In this document: positions 55,759 to 64,000 of the stretch, piece by piece | Numbering within the stretch: the first letter of the stretch is position 1 | How the letters are laid out: each line of letters begins with the position of its first letter | From: Azospirillum formosense | Lineage (GTDB): Bacteria > Pseudomonadota > Alphaproteobacteria > Azospirillales > Azospirillaceae | NCBI RefSeq assembly: GCF_040500525.1 | Contig: NZ_CP159403.1 | Span: 1,007,001-1,071,000, forward strand | DNA length: 64,000 bases | Direction: 5' to 3' | Position numbers and translations under genes: made by a program | The notes under the pieces: model-generated | The model's database searches: none | Seen by the model: only the letters and a program-made list of their open reading frames with translations | Told to the model about the DNA's origin: nothing

Positions 55759-56162
55759 AAAACCTCCTGATGTTCGCCGTTGTCGCCCTGCAACGGCGGC
55801 GCGCAAGCAGGCGCGGCCGTCGGACAGGCGGTGATTTTGGGGGGTGGGCGGAACGTTCCGCGTTAGGACAGCCCGATGGTTGGCCGAACAGTGCATCGCA
55901 GCAATACGTGGATTTGCGTATAGGGGCGCCGGCCGGCAAATCGTTATAAAATCGCGGGAGACTGGAACCGCCCGAGCGCCCGCAACCACTCGGAAGCGAG
56001 TGGAACAGTTGCCTCCACCCGCAAGAAACGACGCAATTCAACTCTGTTGTCTGGCCGATCTGTTCCTGACAGACTGGCGGGGACGAAGGATTTATTAGCG
56101 AAAATGCCCGGAAACAGGGCCAAGAAACAATCAGTGAGACAAACATATCCTCAGGAGGGTGA
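55759..56162. promoter_or_regulatory. Divergent control region between urtA and the sensor kinase
   Basis: 404 bases with no gene. Contains several palindromes: GGAACGTTCC (55850-55859), ATACG-8 bases-CGTAT (55904-55921), and a 7-bp stem CCACTCG/CGAGTGG with four-base loop (55986-56003) inside an outer GCAAC/GTTGC pair (55982-56012). A TATAAA box is at 55945-55950 and a CTGACA box at 56066-56071, neither with a good partner. No sigma-54 site was found by eye. The response regulator encoded to the right is the likely binder. Confidence 0.55.
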
Positions 56163-59100
56163 ATGGGGCCGATGGCGGGGCGCCAGAGGGTGGTCGCGAT
56201 CCGGCGGACCTACAACCGGTGGGTCGCCAACCAGACGCTGGAGGATTACGCGCTGCGCTTCACCGCGCGGAAGGCGCGGCGGTGGTCGCCGTTGCGCGTC
56301 GCCAACACCGCGCTCGGCTCGATCTCCTTCCTGGCGCTGGAGGCCATCGGCGGGGCGATCACGCTGAGCTATGGATTCACCAACGCGGCCCTCGCCATCC
56401 TGGCCGCCGCCGTCCTGATCTTCGCCAGCGCGCTGCCGATCAGCTACTACGCCAGCCGCTACGGCGTGGACATGGACCTGCTGACGCGCGGCGCCGGCTT
56501 CGGCTACATCGGCTCCACCATCACGTCGCTGATCTACGCCTCCTTCACCTTCATCTTCTTCGCCATCGAGGCGGCGATCATGGCGACGGCGCTGGAGATG
56601 GTCTTCGGCCTGCCGCTGGCCGCCGGCTACGTCGTCAGCTCGCTTCTGGTCATCCCGCTGGTGGCCTACGGCTTCACCGTCATCAGCCGCCTCCAGCTGT
56701 GGACCCAGCCGCTGTGGCTGGCGCTGCACGCCCTGCCCTTCCTGTTCATCGCCGTCCAGGATCGCGAGGCCTTCGACGCCTGGACCGGCTTCACCGGCCA
56801 AGCAGGCGACGCCGGCGGCACCTTCGACCTGATGCTGTTTGGTGCTGCGGCGTCGGTGGTGTTCTCGCTGCTGGCGCAGATCGGGGAGCAGGTGGATTTC
56901 ATCCGCTTCCTGCCCTACGACCCCGCCGCCACCGGCGCCAAGCGGCTGCGCTGGTGGGCGGCGCTGATCGCCGCCGGGCCGGGCTGGATCGTCATCGGCA
57001 CGATCAAGCTGCTGCTCGGCTCCTTCCTGGTGGTGCTGGCGCTGCAGAACGCCGTGCCGCTGGAGATGGCGGCGGAGCCGACGCGGATGTACCTCGTCGC
57101 CTTCCAGTACGTGACGCCGTCGCCGCAGGTCGCCCTCGGCCTGACCGGCCTGTTCGTCGTGCTGTCGCAGCTCAAGATCAACGTCACCAACACCTACGCC
57201 GGCTCCATCGCCTGGTCGAACTTCTTCTCGCGCCTGACCCACAGCCATCCCGGCCGGGTGGTGTGGGTGGTGTTCAACGTCGTCATCGGCCTGATGCTGA
57301 TGGAACTCGGCATCTACAAGACGCTGGAGCCGGTGCTCGGGCTCTATTCCAGCGTCGCCGCCTCCTGGATCGGGGCGCTGGTCGCCGATCTGGTGGTGAA
57401 CAAGCCGCTGGGCCTCAGCCCGCGCCACGTCGAGTTCAAGCGCGCCCACCTCTACGACATCAACCCGGTGGGCGTCGGCGCCATGCTGATGGCGACGGTG
57501 CTGTCGATGCTGGCTTTCCTCGACGCACTGGGGCCGACGCTGAAGGTCTGCGCGCCCTTCCTTGCCTTCGGCACTGCCTTCGCCGCCGCCCCGGCCATCG
57601 CCTGGGCGACGCGCGGCGGCACCTACATCGCGCGCCGCCCCTTCGACGACTGGAACGGTGCGGAGGTGGTCCGCTGCTGCATCTGCCAGCACGCCTTCGA
57701 GACGGAGGACATGGCCCACTGCCCGGTCTATGCCGGGGCGATCTGCTCGCTCTGCTGCTCGCTGGACGCCCGTTGCGGCGACGGCTGCAAGACCGACGCC
57801 CGGCTGGGCGTGCAGCTGCGCCGCGCGCTCGACGCCGTGCTGCCGCCGCGGGCCGCGACGGCGCTGAAGTCCCGGCTCGGCCATTATCTGGGCGTCCTGC
57901 TGATGCTGGCGCTGGCGGTCGGCGCGGTTCTGGCGCTGGTCTACGTCGAGGTCGCCTCGGTCAACGCCGAGGCGCAGGCGCTGATTGGCAGCACGCTGTG
58001 GAAGGTCTTCTTCATCCTGATGATCGTCGCTGGCGTCGCCACCTGGCTGTTCGTGCTGGCGCGCGAGAGTCGCAAGGTGGCCCAGGAGGAGACGCAGAAG
58101 CAGACCGCCCTGCTGATCCGGGAGATCGAGGCCCACGAGCGCACCGACGCTCAGCTCCAGAAGGCGAAGGAGGCGGCGGAGGCGGCCAACCTCGCCAAGA
58201 GCCGCTATCTGGTCGGCATCGGCCACGAGTTCCGCACGCCGCTGAGCGCCATCTTCGGCTACGCGCAGATCCTGGAGCGCGACCCCGCCATGCCGCCGCA
58301 CCGGGTCGACGCCGTCCGCGTCATCCGGCGCAGCGCCGAGCATCTGGCCGGCCTGCTCGACGGGCTGCTCGACGTGTCGAAGATCGAAAGCGGCCGACTG
58401 CAGCTGAACCGCGGGGAGGTCCGCTTCGGCGACCTGCTCGACCAGCTCGTCGGCATGTTCCACCTGCAGGCGGAGGCCAAGGGCATCGCCTTCCGCTTCG
58501 ACGCGCCGGAGGACCTGCCGCCGGTCGTCTTCACCGACGAGGGGCGCATCCGCCAGATCCTCATCAACCTGCTGTCCAACGCCATCAAATTCACAGACTC
58601 CGGCTCGGTCTGCCTGCGCGTGCGCCACCGCAGCCAGATCGCCGAGTTCGAGGTGGAGGACACCGGCCCCGGCATCGCCGAGGCCGACCGCGAGCGCATC
58701 TTCGAACCGTTCGAGCGCGGATCGGCCGCCAACCCGATGGTGCCCGGCATGGGCCTCGGCCTGACCATCACCAAGCTGCTGACCGAGGTGATGGGCGGCG
58801 AGATCACCGTGACCAGCACGCCCGGCAAGGGCAGCCTGTTCCGGGTGCGGCTGATGATGTCGGCGGCGATGCTGTCCGCCGCCGCAAGCCAGCCCGACCA
58901 CCCGATCCGCGGCTATAGCGGGCCGCGCCTGACCGTGCTGGTCACCGACGACGACCTCGCCCACCGCAACCTGCTGGCCGATCTGCTGGCGGAGCTGGGC
59001 TTCACCGTGTTCAAGGCGACCGACGGGCCGACCTGCCTCGCCATGGCGGAGTTGCACCGGCCGGACATCCTCCTGCTCGACATCTCCATGCCCGGCATGA

Positions 59101-59624
59101 ACGGGCTGGAGGTGGCGCGGCGGCTGCGCGCCGCCGGCCACAGCGACACCACCATCATTCTGGTGTCCGCCGACACGCGGGAGGACCGCGCCGGTCCCGG
59201 CCCCGACGGCGACCAGCCCCACGACGGCTTCGCCGCCAAGCCGGTGTCGATCCCGAAGCTGCTGGCCTGCATCGGCCGGCTGCGCGGCGTCGAGTGGGAG
59301 TACGAGGCGCCGACCGACACCGACGCCGGGTCGCCTGTCTTCGCCCCGTCGGAGCTGCCGCCGCAGCACCACATCGCCGAGCTGATCCATCTCGGCCGCA
59401 TCGGCTACGTGCGCGGCATGCAGGCCAAGCTCGCCGAGATCGCCGCCGCCCATCCGGAGCTGGAACGCTTCGTCGGCCGCATGCGCACGCTCGTCAGCAA
59501 TTACGACCTCAACCAGTATATGGCCGCGCTGGAGGCAGTGTACCGCGATGACAAGCCCCGCCATGACAACTCCCGCCATGACGAGTCCAGCCATGACGAT
59601 GAAGCCCGTAACCAAACCGCGTGA
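56163..59624 (+). CDS. NCS1-permease-like hybrid sensor histidine kinase
   Basis: 1153 residues. Residues about 20-490 form a 12-helix NCS1 (cytosine/purine/allantoin permease) domain, as sensor or transporter; 505-542 carry nine cysteines (CCIC, C520, C528, CC, C538, C542), a likely metal or Fe-S site; two more membrane helices (about 575-595, 612-633); a coiled coil; HisKA with H688 in GIGHEFRTPL; HATPase with N-box NLLSNAIKF and DTGPGIAEAD, GMGLGL; receiver about 922-1040 with D973; and a 110-residue C-terminal helical part. ATG 56163 follows AGGAGGGTG. Divergent from urtA; overlaps the response regulator by 77 bases. Confidence 0.9.
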   Translation: MGPMAGRQRVVAIRRTYNRWVANQTLEDYALRFTARKARRWSPLRVANTALGSISFLALEAIGGAITLSYGFTNAALAILAAAVLIFASALPISYYASRYGVDMDLLTRGAGFGYIGSTITSLIYASFTFIFFAIEAAIMATALEMVFGLPLAAGYVVSSLLVIPLVAYGFTVISRLQLWTQPLWLALHALPFLFIAVQDREAFDAWTGFTGQAGDAGGTFDLMLFGAAASVVFSLLAQIGEQVDFIRFLPYDPAATGAKRLRWWAALIAAGPGWIVIGTIKLLLGSFLVVLALQNAVPLEMAAEPTRMYLVAFQYVTPSPQVALGLTGLFVVLSQLKINVTNTYAGSIAWSNFFSRLTHSHPGRVVWVVFNVVIGLMLMELGIYKTLEPVLGLYSSVAASWIGALVADLVVNKPLGLSPRHVEFKRAHLYDINPVGVGAMLMATVLSMLAFLDALGPTLKVCAPFLAFGTAFAAAPAIAWATRGGTYIARRPFDDWNGAEVVRCCICQHAFETEDMAHCPVYAGAICSLCCSLDARCGDGCKTDARLGVQLRRALDAVLPPRAATALKSRLGHYLGVLLMLALAVGAVLALVYVEVASVNAEAQALIGSTLWKVFFILMIVAGVATWLFVLARESRKVAQEETQKQTALLIREIEAHERTDAQLQKAKEAAEAANLAKSRYLVGIGHEFRTPLSAIFGYAQILERDPAMPPHRVDAVRVIRRSAEHLAGLLDGLLDVSKIESGRLQLNRGEVRFGDLLDQLVGMFHLQAEAKGIAFRFDAPEDLPPVVFTDEGRIRQILINLLSNAIKFTDSGSVCLRVRHRSQIAEFEVEDTGPGIAEADRERIFEPFERGSAANPMVPGMGLGLTITKLLTEVMGGEITVTSTPGKGSLFRVRLMMSAAMLSAAASQPDHPIRGYSGPRLTVLVTDDDLAHRNLLADLLAELGFTVFKATDGPTCLAMAELHRPDILLLDISMPGMNGLEVARRLRAAGHSDTTIILVSADTREDRAGPGPDGDQPHDGFAAKPVSIPKLLACIGRLRGVEWEYEAPTDTDAGSPVFAPSELPPQHHIAELIHLGRIGYVRGMQAKLAEIAAAHPELERFVGRMRTLVSNYDLNQYMAALEAVYRDDKPRHDNSRHDESSHDDEARNQTA
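59548..59592 (+). repeat. 15-base tandem repeat, three copies, in a dual-coding overlap
   Basis: Three copies of ATGACAAGCCCCGCC-like units at 59548, 59563 and 59578, with the next ATG at 59593. In the regulator frame each unit encodes Met-Thr-x-Pro-Ala; in the kinase frame the same DNA encodes Asp/Arg/His-rich residues of its C-terminus. Confidence 0.8.
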
Positions 59625-60534
59625 CGTCGTCCTGGTCGTCGACGATTCACCCGAAGCCCTAAGCTTCCTGACCGACGCGCTGGAGGAGGCCGGGGTGACC
59701 GTGCTGGTGGCGCTGGACGGCCGCAAGGCGCTGGCCCTGCTGGAGCAGGTGACCCCCGACGTGATCCTGATGGACGCGATCATGCCGGGGCTGGACGGTT
59801 TCGAAACCTGCCGGCAGCTCAAGCGCAGCAGCCAGGTCGCCCATGTCCCGGTGATCTTCATGACCGGGCTGACCGAGACGGAGCACATCCTGAAGGGCTT
59901 CGCCGCCGGCGGGGTCGATTACGTCACCAAGCCCATCGTCGCCGAGACCCTGATCGCCCGCATGTACGCCCACCTCGCCAACGCCCGCGTCGCCCAGAGC
60001 ACGCGGGCGGCGCTGGACGTCACCGGCCGCACCCTGCTGGCCGCCAACCACCGCGGCGAGGTGCTGTGGTGCACGCCGCAGACCACCCGCATGCTGGAGG
60101 CCGCCTTCGGCACCGCCGCCGGGGGGGACGGCGTCTCCTTGCCGGAGGAGGCGCGGCGCTGGCTGGCCGACCGCCAGGCCGGCGGCCCCGGACGCAAGCC
60201 CGACAGCGTGCTAATCGCCACCGGCGCGGACGGCCGCCGCCTGCGCCTCAGCCCGGTCGGCCAGACCGGTCCTGACGAAATCCTCCTTCAACTGGCCGAG
60301 GAGTCCGGGGCCGGCGAGGACACCCAGCTCAAGAACAAGCTGTCCCTGACGCCGCGCGAGGCGGAGGTGCTGATGTGGGTCGCCAACGGCAAGCCCAACC
60401 GCGACATCGCCGAAATCCTCGGCCTCAGCCCGCGCACGGTCGACAAGCATCTGGAGCAGATCTACGCGAAGCTCGGCGTCGAGAATCGCGCCGCCGCCGC
60501 CGCGATGGCGGTGCGGGCGCTGAACGGCCGGTAG
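59548..60534 (+). CDS. Two-component response regulator with LuxR-type DNA-binding domain
   Basis: 328 residues. Receiver about 27-145 (acidic pair D32/D33, phosphoacceptor D76 in VILMDAIMPG, K in VTKP), a 110-residue linker domain with a PAS-like look (about 150-260), and a C-terminal LuxR helix-turn-helix (about 266-325) with LTPREAEVLMWVANGKPNRDIAEILGLS and RTVDKHLEQIYAKLGV. Expected partner of the NCS1 kinase and likely activator of the divergent importer cluster. The start overlaps the kinase end by 77 bases; four in-frame ATGs (59548, 59563, 59578, 59593) occur in a 15-base tandem repeat, so the true start is uncertain by up to 15 residues. Confidence 0.9.
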   Translation: MTSPAMTTPAMTSPAMTMKPVTKPRDVVLVVDDSPEALSFLTDALEEAGVTVLVALDGRKALALLEQVTPDVILMDAIMPGLDGFETCRQLKRSSQVAHVPVIFMTGLTETEHILKGFAAGGVDYVTKPIVAETLIARMYAHLANARVAQSTRAALDVTGRTLLAANHRGEVLWCTPQTTRMLEAAFGTAAGGDGVSLPEEARRWLADRQAGGPGRKPDSVLIATGADGRRLRLSPVGQTGPDEILLQLAEESGAGEDTQLKNKLSLTPREAEVLMWVANGKPNRDIAEILGLSPRTVDKHLEQIYAKLGVENRAAAAAMAVRALNGR

Positions 60535-60540
60535 GAGGCC

Positions 60541-62196
60541 TCAGCCGGTCAGCCGGACATAGACGGCCGGCAGAATCTCGGGAAGCCGCTCCACCCGGTC
60601 GACCGGCAGCACGTTGCGCCGGCCGAAGATGCCGTGATGCGTTTGCGGATCGCCCCCCAGCGCCACGCAGACCACGTCGATGCCCCGCCCGGCCAGCTCC
60701 CGCACTGCCTTGCGGGCGTCCTCCACCAGATGGCGGAGATCGGGGCAGTCGATGTCGGACGGCTCACCGTCGGTGACCAGCAGCAGCAGGCGGCGCAGCG
60801 TCGGCTGAGCGGCGAGCGTCGTGCCGGCGTGGCGGATCGCCGCCCCCATCCGCGTCGACCAGCGCCCGTCCAGCCCGGCGAGGCGCCCGCGCGCCGCCGC
60901 GTCGTAGGGCTCGGCGAAGCGCTTGACCGGCAGCCAATGCACCGCCTCCCGCCCGTCGGAACGGAAGGCCGCCAGGGCGAAGCGGTCTCCGGCCGCGGCC
61001 AGCGCGCCGGCCAGCAGGTCGGCCGACCGGCGTTCGAGGTCCAGCACCGTGCCGTCCTCCACTGAGTCGTTGGTGGAGTGCGACGCGTCGAGCAGCAGCA
61101 GGACCGACAGGTCGCGGCCGTGGCGCCGCACCCGCCGGTAGACGCGCAGGTCCGGGACGTGGCCGTGGCGTCGGGCCGCGCTCGCCGCGACGCAAGCGTC
61201 GAGGTCGAGATCGTCCCCGTCCTTCTGTCGCCGCAACCGCACCGGCCGCCCCACCACCGCGTGGCGGACCAAGGCGCGGACCCGCTGGACGAGGCGGGGA
61301 TCGGCGGGCGCGTCCAACGGCGGTCCATGCTCCGGAAGGGCCTCGATCACCTGGACGAAGTCGGGCCGGTGCAGGCCGATGCGGTGGTCCCATTCCGGGT
61401 AGCGCGCCACCGGCCGCAGAGCGGCGGTTTCGGCGACGGCGAGCGGGGCCGACGACGGTGACGCCTGCGGCGGTCCATTCCGGCGGGCCCCCTCGCCTTC
61501 CACAGGCTCCGGCCGAACCGCCTCCAGCGGGTCGTCGGCGTCGCGCGGCGGCTCCGGCGAGGTGTCGTAGAGCCAGAGACCTGCGTTGTCGTCGCGGTAG
61601 GCGGGGTCGACGCGGTGCCCCCGGGCATTGATGTGAACCCGCGTCTTGCCAAGGTCGCCGGCCAGATCGCCGCCGAGCCGCAAACTGAACTCCGGATCGT
61701 CCCAGCGCTCCGGCCGCTCGAAGAACCGGCGCTGCCCCTTGTCGATCCAGGCATTGCCGTCCCGGTAGCCGGGGTCGAACAGGGCGCGCGCCAGCCGTTC
61801 CAGCAAGTCCGCCGCCATCAGCGACGGCGAGGGTTCGACGCGATGGAACGGCGCCCACAGCCGCCGCAGGCCGGGCAGGCGCCGCATCGCCAGATGCTCG
61901 ACCCGCGCGTCCTCGACCAGCGAGACGACGATGGTCAGCAGCGGCTTCAGCCCCTTGGCCGGCCAGGGGCGCGAGAACTTACGATGCGCCCCGACATGCG
62001 CCAGCGCCGCCCGGTAAAGATCCAGGGAGGGCCAGACCGCCGGCAGCCGGACGAGGTCGGCGTCGAAGCGGGGCCGCAGCGCCGCCGGGTCGCCCTCCCC
62101 GACCAGGGGCCGCAAGGGCGGATCGCTTCCCCACAGCGCCGCCCCGTAGGCCCTCAGCCGCCGCTCGACATCGGCCAGGGCGATGTCACCGTCCAT
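60541..62196 (-). CDS. VWA-domain protein, NorD/CbbO-like
   Basis: 551 residues. C-terminal von Willebrand A domain (about 362-545) with a complete MIDAS: DASHS (370-374), T448 in WSTRMGAAIRH and D476 in VTDGEPSD. The N-terminal 220 residues are helical with no recognised domain, and residues 227-240 contain a REP-like peptide (RPEPVEG). Such proteins act with MoxR/CbbQ/NorQ ATPases as activation chaperones that insert metals or remodel an enzyme. It follows the ATPase by six bases and the amidase upstream, so it likely assists a local enzyme. Convergent with the response regulator (six bases). Confidence 0.85.
   Translation of the reverse strand: MDGDIALADVERRLRAYGAALWGSDPPLRPLVGEGDPAALRPRFDADLVRLPAVWPSLDLYRAALAHVGAHRKFSRPWPAKGLKPLLTIVVSLVEDARVEHLAMRRLPGLRRLWAPFHRVEPSPSLMAADLLERLARALFDPGYRDGNAWIDKGQRRFFERPERWDDPEFSLRLGGDLAGDLGKTRVHINARGHRVDPAYRDDNAGLWLYDTSPEPPRDADDPLEAVRPEPVEGEGARRNGPPQASPSSAPLAVAETAALRPVARYPEWDHRIGLHRPDFVQVIEALPEHGPPLDAPADPRLVQRVRALVRHAVVGRPVRLRRQKDGDDLDLDACVAASAARRHGHVPDLRVYRRVRRHGRDLSVLLLLDASHSTNDSVEDGTVLDLERRSADLLAGALAAAGDRFALAAFRSDGREAVHWLPVKRFAEPYDAAARGRLAGLDGRWSTRMGAAIRHAGTTLAAQPTLRRLLLLVTDGEPSDIDCPDLRHLVEDARKAVRELAGRGIDVVCVALGGDPQTHHGIFGRRNVLPVDRVERLPEILPAVYVRLTG
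61496..61520 (-). repeat. REP-like sequence inside the VWA gene
   Basis: On the coding strand a 25-base stretch of the form CGGTTCGGCCGGAGCCTGTG, closely resembling the half-site of a widespread alphaproteobacterial REP family (the commonly seen form is TTCGxCCTGAGCxTGTCGAAGG). It is read in frame as VRPEPVEG. Recognised from memory, not searched. Confidence 0.4.
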
Positions 62197-62202
62197 AGCC
62201 GG

Positions 62203-63000
62203 TCAGAAGCAGGCGCCGACCGCCGCCGCCAGCGCGTCGCGCAGGTCGGGGTCGTCGGTCAGCGGCAGGACGATGGCCATGCGGCAGGCGGCCTCGGGCG
62301 CCACGCCGCGGGCGATCAACCGGCCGGCGTGAATGAGCATGCGGGTCGAGGCGCCCTCCTCCAACCCGCGGCCGCGCAGGTTGCGGCTGCGTTCCGCCAC
62401 CGCCACCACGCGCCGGGCCATCGCCGGTTCGATCCCGGCCTCGTGCGCGACGATCTCGGCCTCGATGGCGGCCGCCGGATAGCCGAACTCCAGCGCGGCG
62501 AAGCGCTGCTTGGTGGATTCCTTCAAATCCTTCGCCACGCTCTGGTAGCCGGGATTGTAGGCGACGACGAACTGGAAGTCGGGGTGGGCGGTCAGCAGTT
62601 CGTTGCGCTTGTCGAGCGGCAGCGCCCGCCGGTCGTCGGTCAGGGGATGGATGACGACCGTGGTGTCGGCCCGCGCCTCGACGACCTCGTCGAGGTAGCA
62701 GATGGCGCCGTGGCGCACCGCCAGGGTCAGCGGCCCGTCCTGCCACACCGTCCCCTCCGCCTCCAGCAGGTAACGGCCGACGAGGTCGGAGGCGGTCAGG
62801 TCCTCGTTGCAGGCCACGGTGACGAGCGGGCGGCCGAGCCGCCACGCCATGTGCTCGACGAAGCGGGTCTTGCCGCAGCCGGTCGGCCCCTTCAGCATCA
62901 CCGGCAAGCGGTCGGCGTGCGCCGCCTCGAACAGGGCGATCTCGTCGCCGGCCGAGCGATAGTAGGGTTCCCGCACGATCCGGTAGCTGTGGAGCGCCAT
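62203..63000 (-). CDS. MoxR/CbbQ/NorQ-type AAA+ ATPase
   Basis: 265 residues from ATG 63000 ([20 protein letters not shown]). Walker [15 protein letters not shown] (about 37-50), Walker [10 protein letters not shown], sensor-1 [24 protein letters not shown] (about 152-175), and the arginine finger region at the C-terminus [13 protein letters not shown]. The NPGY and ASDLVGRY segments are the CbbQ/NorQ type. Pairs with the VWA gene downstream, forming a hexameric remodelling system. 33 bp after the amidase. The AmiB protein in Pseudomonas amidase operons has a similar place, though it is only distantly alike. Confidence 0.87.
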   Translation of the reverse strand: MALHSYRIVREPYYRSAGDEIALFEAAHADRLPVMLKGPTGCGKTRFVEHMAWRLGRPLVTVACNEDLTASDLVGRYLLEAEGTVWQDGPLTLAVRHGAICYLDEVVEARADTTVVIHPLTDDRRALPLDKRNELLTAHPDFQFVVAYNPGYQSVAKDLKESTKQRFAALEFGYPAAAIEAEIVAHEAGIEPAMARRVVAVAERSRNLRGRGLEEGASTRMLIHAGRLIARGVAPEAACRMAIVLPLTDDPDLRDALAAAVGACF

Positions 63001-63033
63001 GCCGTCCGCCTTTCGCAAAGCGCTTGCCGGGGC

Positions 63034-64000
63034 TCAGCGGTGCGCCGGTTCGTCCGCCGGGATGCCGTCGATCGGGCATTCGGGCGTTCCGACCGTCGGG
63101 CGGGTGAAGGATTCGACCATGGCCCGCGTGCCCTCGGGATCGCTCACCCACTGGCGATAGAAGTCGTAGGGGCAGGCCGCCTCCCCTTTCACCCCGTCGT
63201 GGCTGTTGATCATGCCGGTGTAGCCGCGGTGGACCAGCTTGAAGAGGTGGTTTTCCGACTGGCCGTGCTTGCGGAAGTCGCGGATCAGCGACTTGGAGAG
63301 CTGGGCGTACTGGATGCCGTACTCCTCCTCGCCGCATTCGCCCAGTGTGCGGCCGTCGAAGCCGACGATGGCGGAATGGCCGAAGTAGGAATAGACGCCG
63401 TCGAAGCCGGCGGCGTTGGCCACCGCGACGTAGGTGTTGTTGGCCCAGGCCATCGCCTTGGCCATCAGCACCTGCTGGTCCTTGGCCGGGTACATGTAGC
63501 CCTGGCAGCGGACGATCAGCTCCGCCCCCTTCATCGCGCAGTCGCGCCAGATCTCCGGATAATTGCCGTCGTCGCAGATGATCAGGCTGATTTTCAGCCC
63601 CTTCGGCCCGTCCGACACATAGGTGCAGGTGCCGGGGTACCAGCCCTCGATCGGCACCCAGGGCATGATCTTGCGGTATCTCTGCACGATCTCGCCCCGG
63701 TCGTTCATCAGGATGAGCGTGTTGTAGGGCGCCTTGTGCGGATGCTCCTCGTGCCGCTCGCCGGTGAGTGAGAAAACGCCCCACACCTTCGCCTTGCGGC
63801 AGGCGGCGGCGAAGATATCCGTCTCGTCACCGGGGATGGTCGCGGCGGTCTCGTACATCTCCTTGGAATCGTACATGATTCCGTGGGTGGAATATTCGGG
63901 GAAGATCACGAGGTCGAGGCCGGGCAGACCGGTCTTCATGCCGATCAGCATGTCGGCGATCTTCTGCGCGTTCGCCAGCACCTCCGCCTTGGTGTGAAGG
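63034..64000 (-). CDS. amiE: Aliphatic amidase AmiE, 5' end outside window
   Basis: Hydrolyses short aliphatic amides (acetamide, propionamide) to acid plus ammonia. The visible part is very similar to Pseudomonas Ami[14 protein letters not shown] (catalytic Glu), [16 protein letters not shown] (catalytic Lys), [49 protein letters not shown] (catalytic Cys), and [16 protein letters not shown]. The frame is open through the window edge: upstream of a GTG at 63981 it reads LHTKAE, which aligns with residues of full-length AmiE, so about 30 N-terminal residues are missing. First gene of amiE-AAA-VWA on the minus strand. Confidence 0.95.
   Translation of the reverse strand, partial: LHTKAEVLANAQKIADMLIGMKTGLPGLDLVIFPEYSTHGIMYDSKEMYETAATIPGDETDIFAAACRKAKVWGVFSLTGERHEEHPHKAPYNTLILMNDRGEIVQRYRKIMPWVPIEGWYPGTCTYVSDGPKGLKISLIICDDGNYPEIWRDCAMKGAELIVRCQGYMYPAKDQQVLMAKAMAWANNTYVAVANAAGFDGVYSYFGHSAIVGFDGRTLGECGEEEYGIQYAQLSKSLIRDFRKHGQSENHLFKLVHRGYTGMINSHDGVKGEAACPYDFYRQWVSDPEGTRAMVESFTRPTVGTPECPIDGIPADEPAHR

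Noticed and set aside
55759..56162. Sigma-54 promoter for nitrogen-controlled urtA
   Set aside because: Looked for TGGCAC-N5-TTGCW on both strands; no convincing match by eye. NtrC control is therefore not claimed.
56151..59888. 1245-codon open frame on the minus strand opposite the sensor kinase
   Set aside because: Its translation is Gln/His/Arg-rich with no domain, the antisense frame of a real gene with recognisable motifs over its full length; typical of high-GC coding DNA.

Overview
The window is GC-rich, densely coded DNA from an alphaproteobacterium, most likely Azospirillum or a close Rhodospirillales relative. This is inferred from the conserved order dgt-argS-SPOR-nagZ-scpA-scpB-tatABC-serS, the divergent dgt/erpA-xth pair, the gua genes, and the style of the amide and branched-chain-type transport operons. 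No database could be searched, so the genus is an inference.

Positions 1-27.3 kb are housekeeping. From right to left on the minus strand run dgt, argS, a SPOR-domain protein, nagZ, an M50 protease, scpA, scpB, an orphan ABC ATPase, tatA, tatB, tatC and (cut by the window edge) serS. A membrane diguanylate cyclase lies between tatC and serS on the other strand. To the right follow erpA, xth, a hypothetical gene, guaA, an acetyltransferase, a purine nucleoside permease-like protein, a hypothetical gene with a suspected frameshift, rsmB, mltA, a second acetyltransferase, a DUF1272 protein, a SpoU-type methyltransferase, guaB, rlmE, ppx and a tRNA-Gln(CTG).

Positions 27.3-30.4 kb hold a divergent MFS efflux/HxlR-regulator pair with two near-identical direct repeats between them, an AT-rich spacer, and a PleD-like response regulator with a GGDEF domain.

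Positions 30.4-46.3 kb are one 13-gene minus-strand operon. It is headed by a GntR/UTRA regulator and followed by a Liv-type ABC importer (binding protein, two permeases, two ATPases), then MmgE/PrpD, an isocitrate-lyase/PEP-mutase family lyase, HyuB, HyuA, an isochorismatase-fold hydrolase whose usual catalytic Cys is Gly, an FAD dehydrogenase and a LeuC/LeuD-like hydratase. Nearly all junctions overlap or are a few bases long. It looks like a complete uptake and degradation route for a cyclic amide/imide or branched dicarboxylate, substrate unknown.

Positions 46.4-64 kb form a short-chain amide (formamide/acetamide/urea-type) system. One minus-strand cluster carries a UrtABCDE/FmdDEF-like importer, a chemotaxis receptor fused to a second copy of the importer's own binding protein, formamidase FmdA and FmdB. 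Divergent from it are a sensor kinase with a whole NCS1 permease-like membrane domain plus a Cys-rich cluster, and a LuxR-type response regulator. At the right edge an aliphatic amidase (AmiE, 5' end outside the window) precedes a MoxR-type ATPase and a VWA protein. Three copies of a palindromic intergenic element sit in exactly the three wide gaps of the importer cluster. The receptor/binding-protein fusion, whose linker still resembles the binding protein's signal peptide, is the most striking object in the window.
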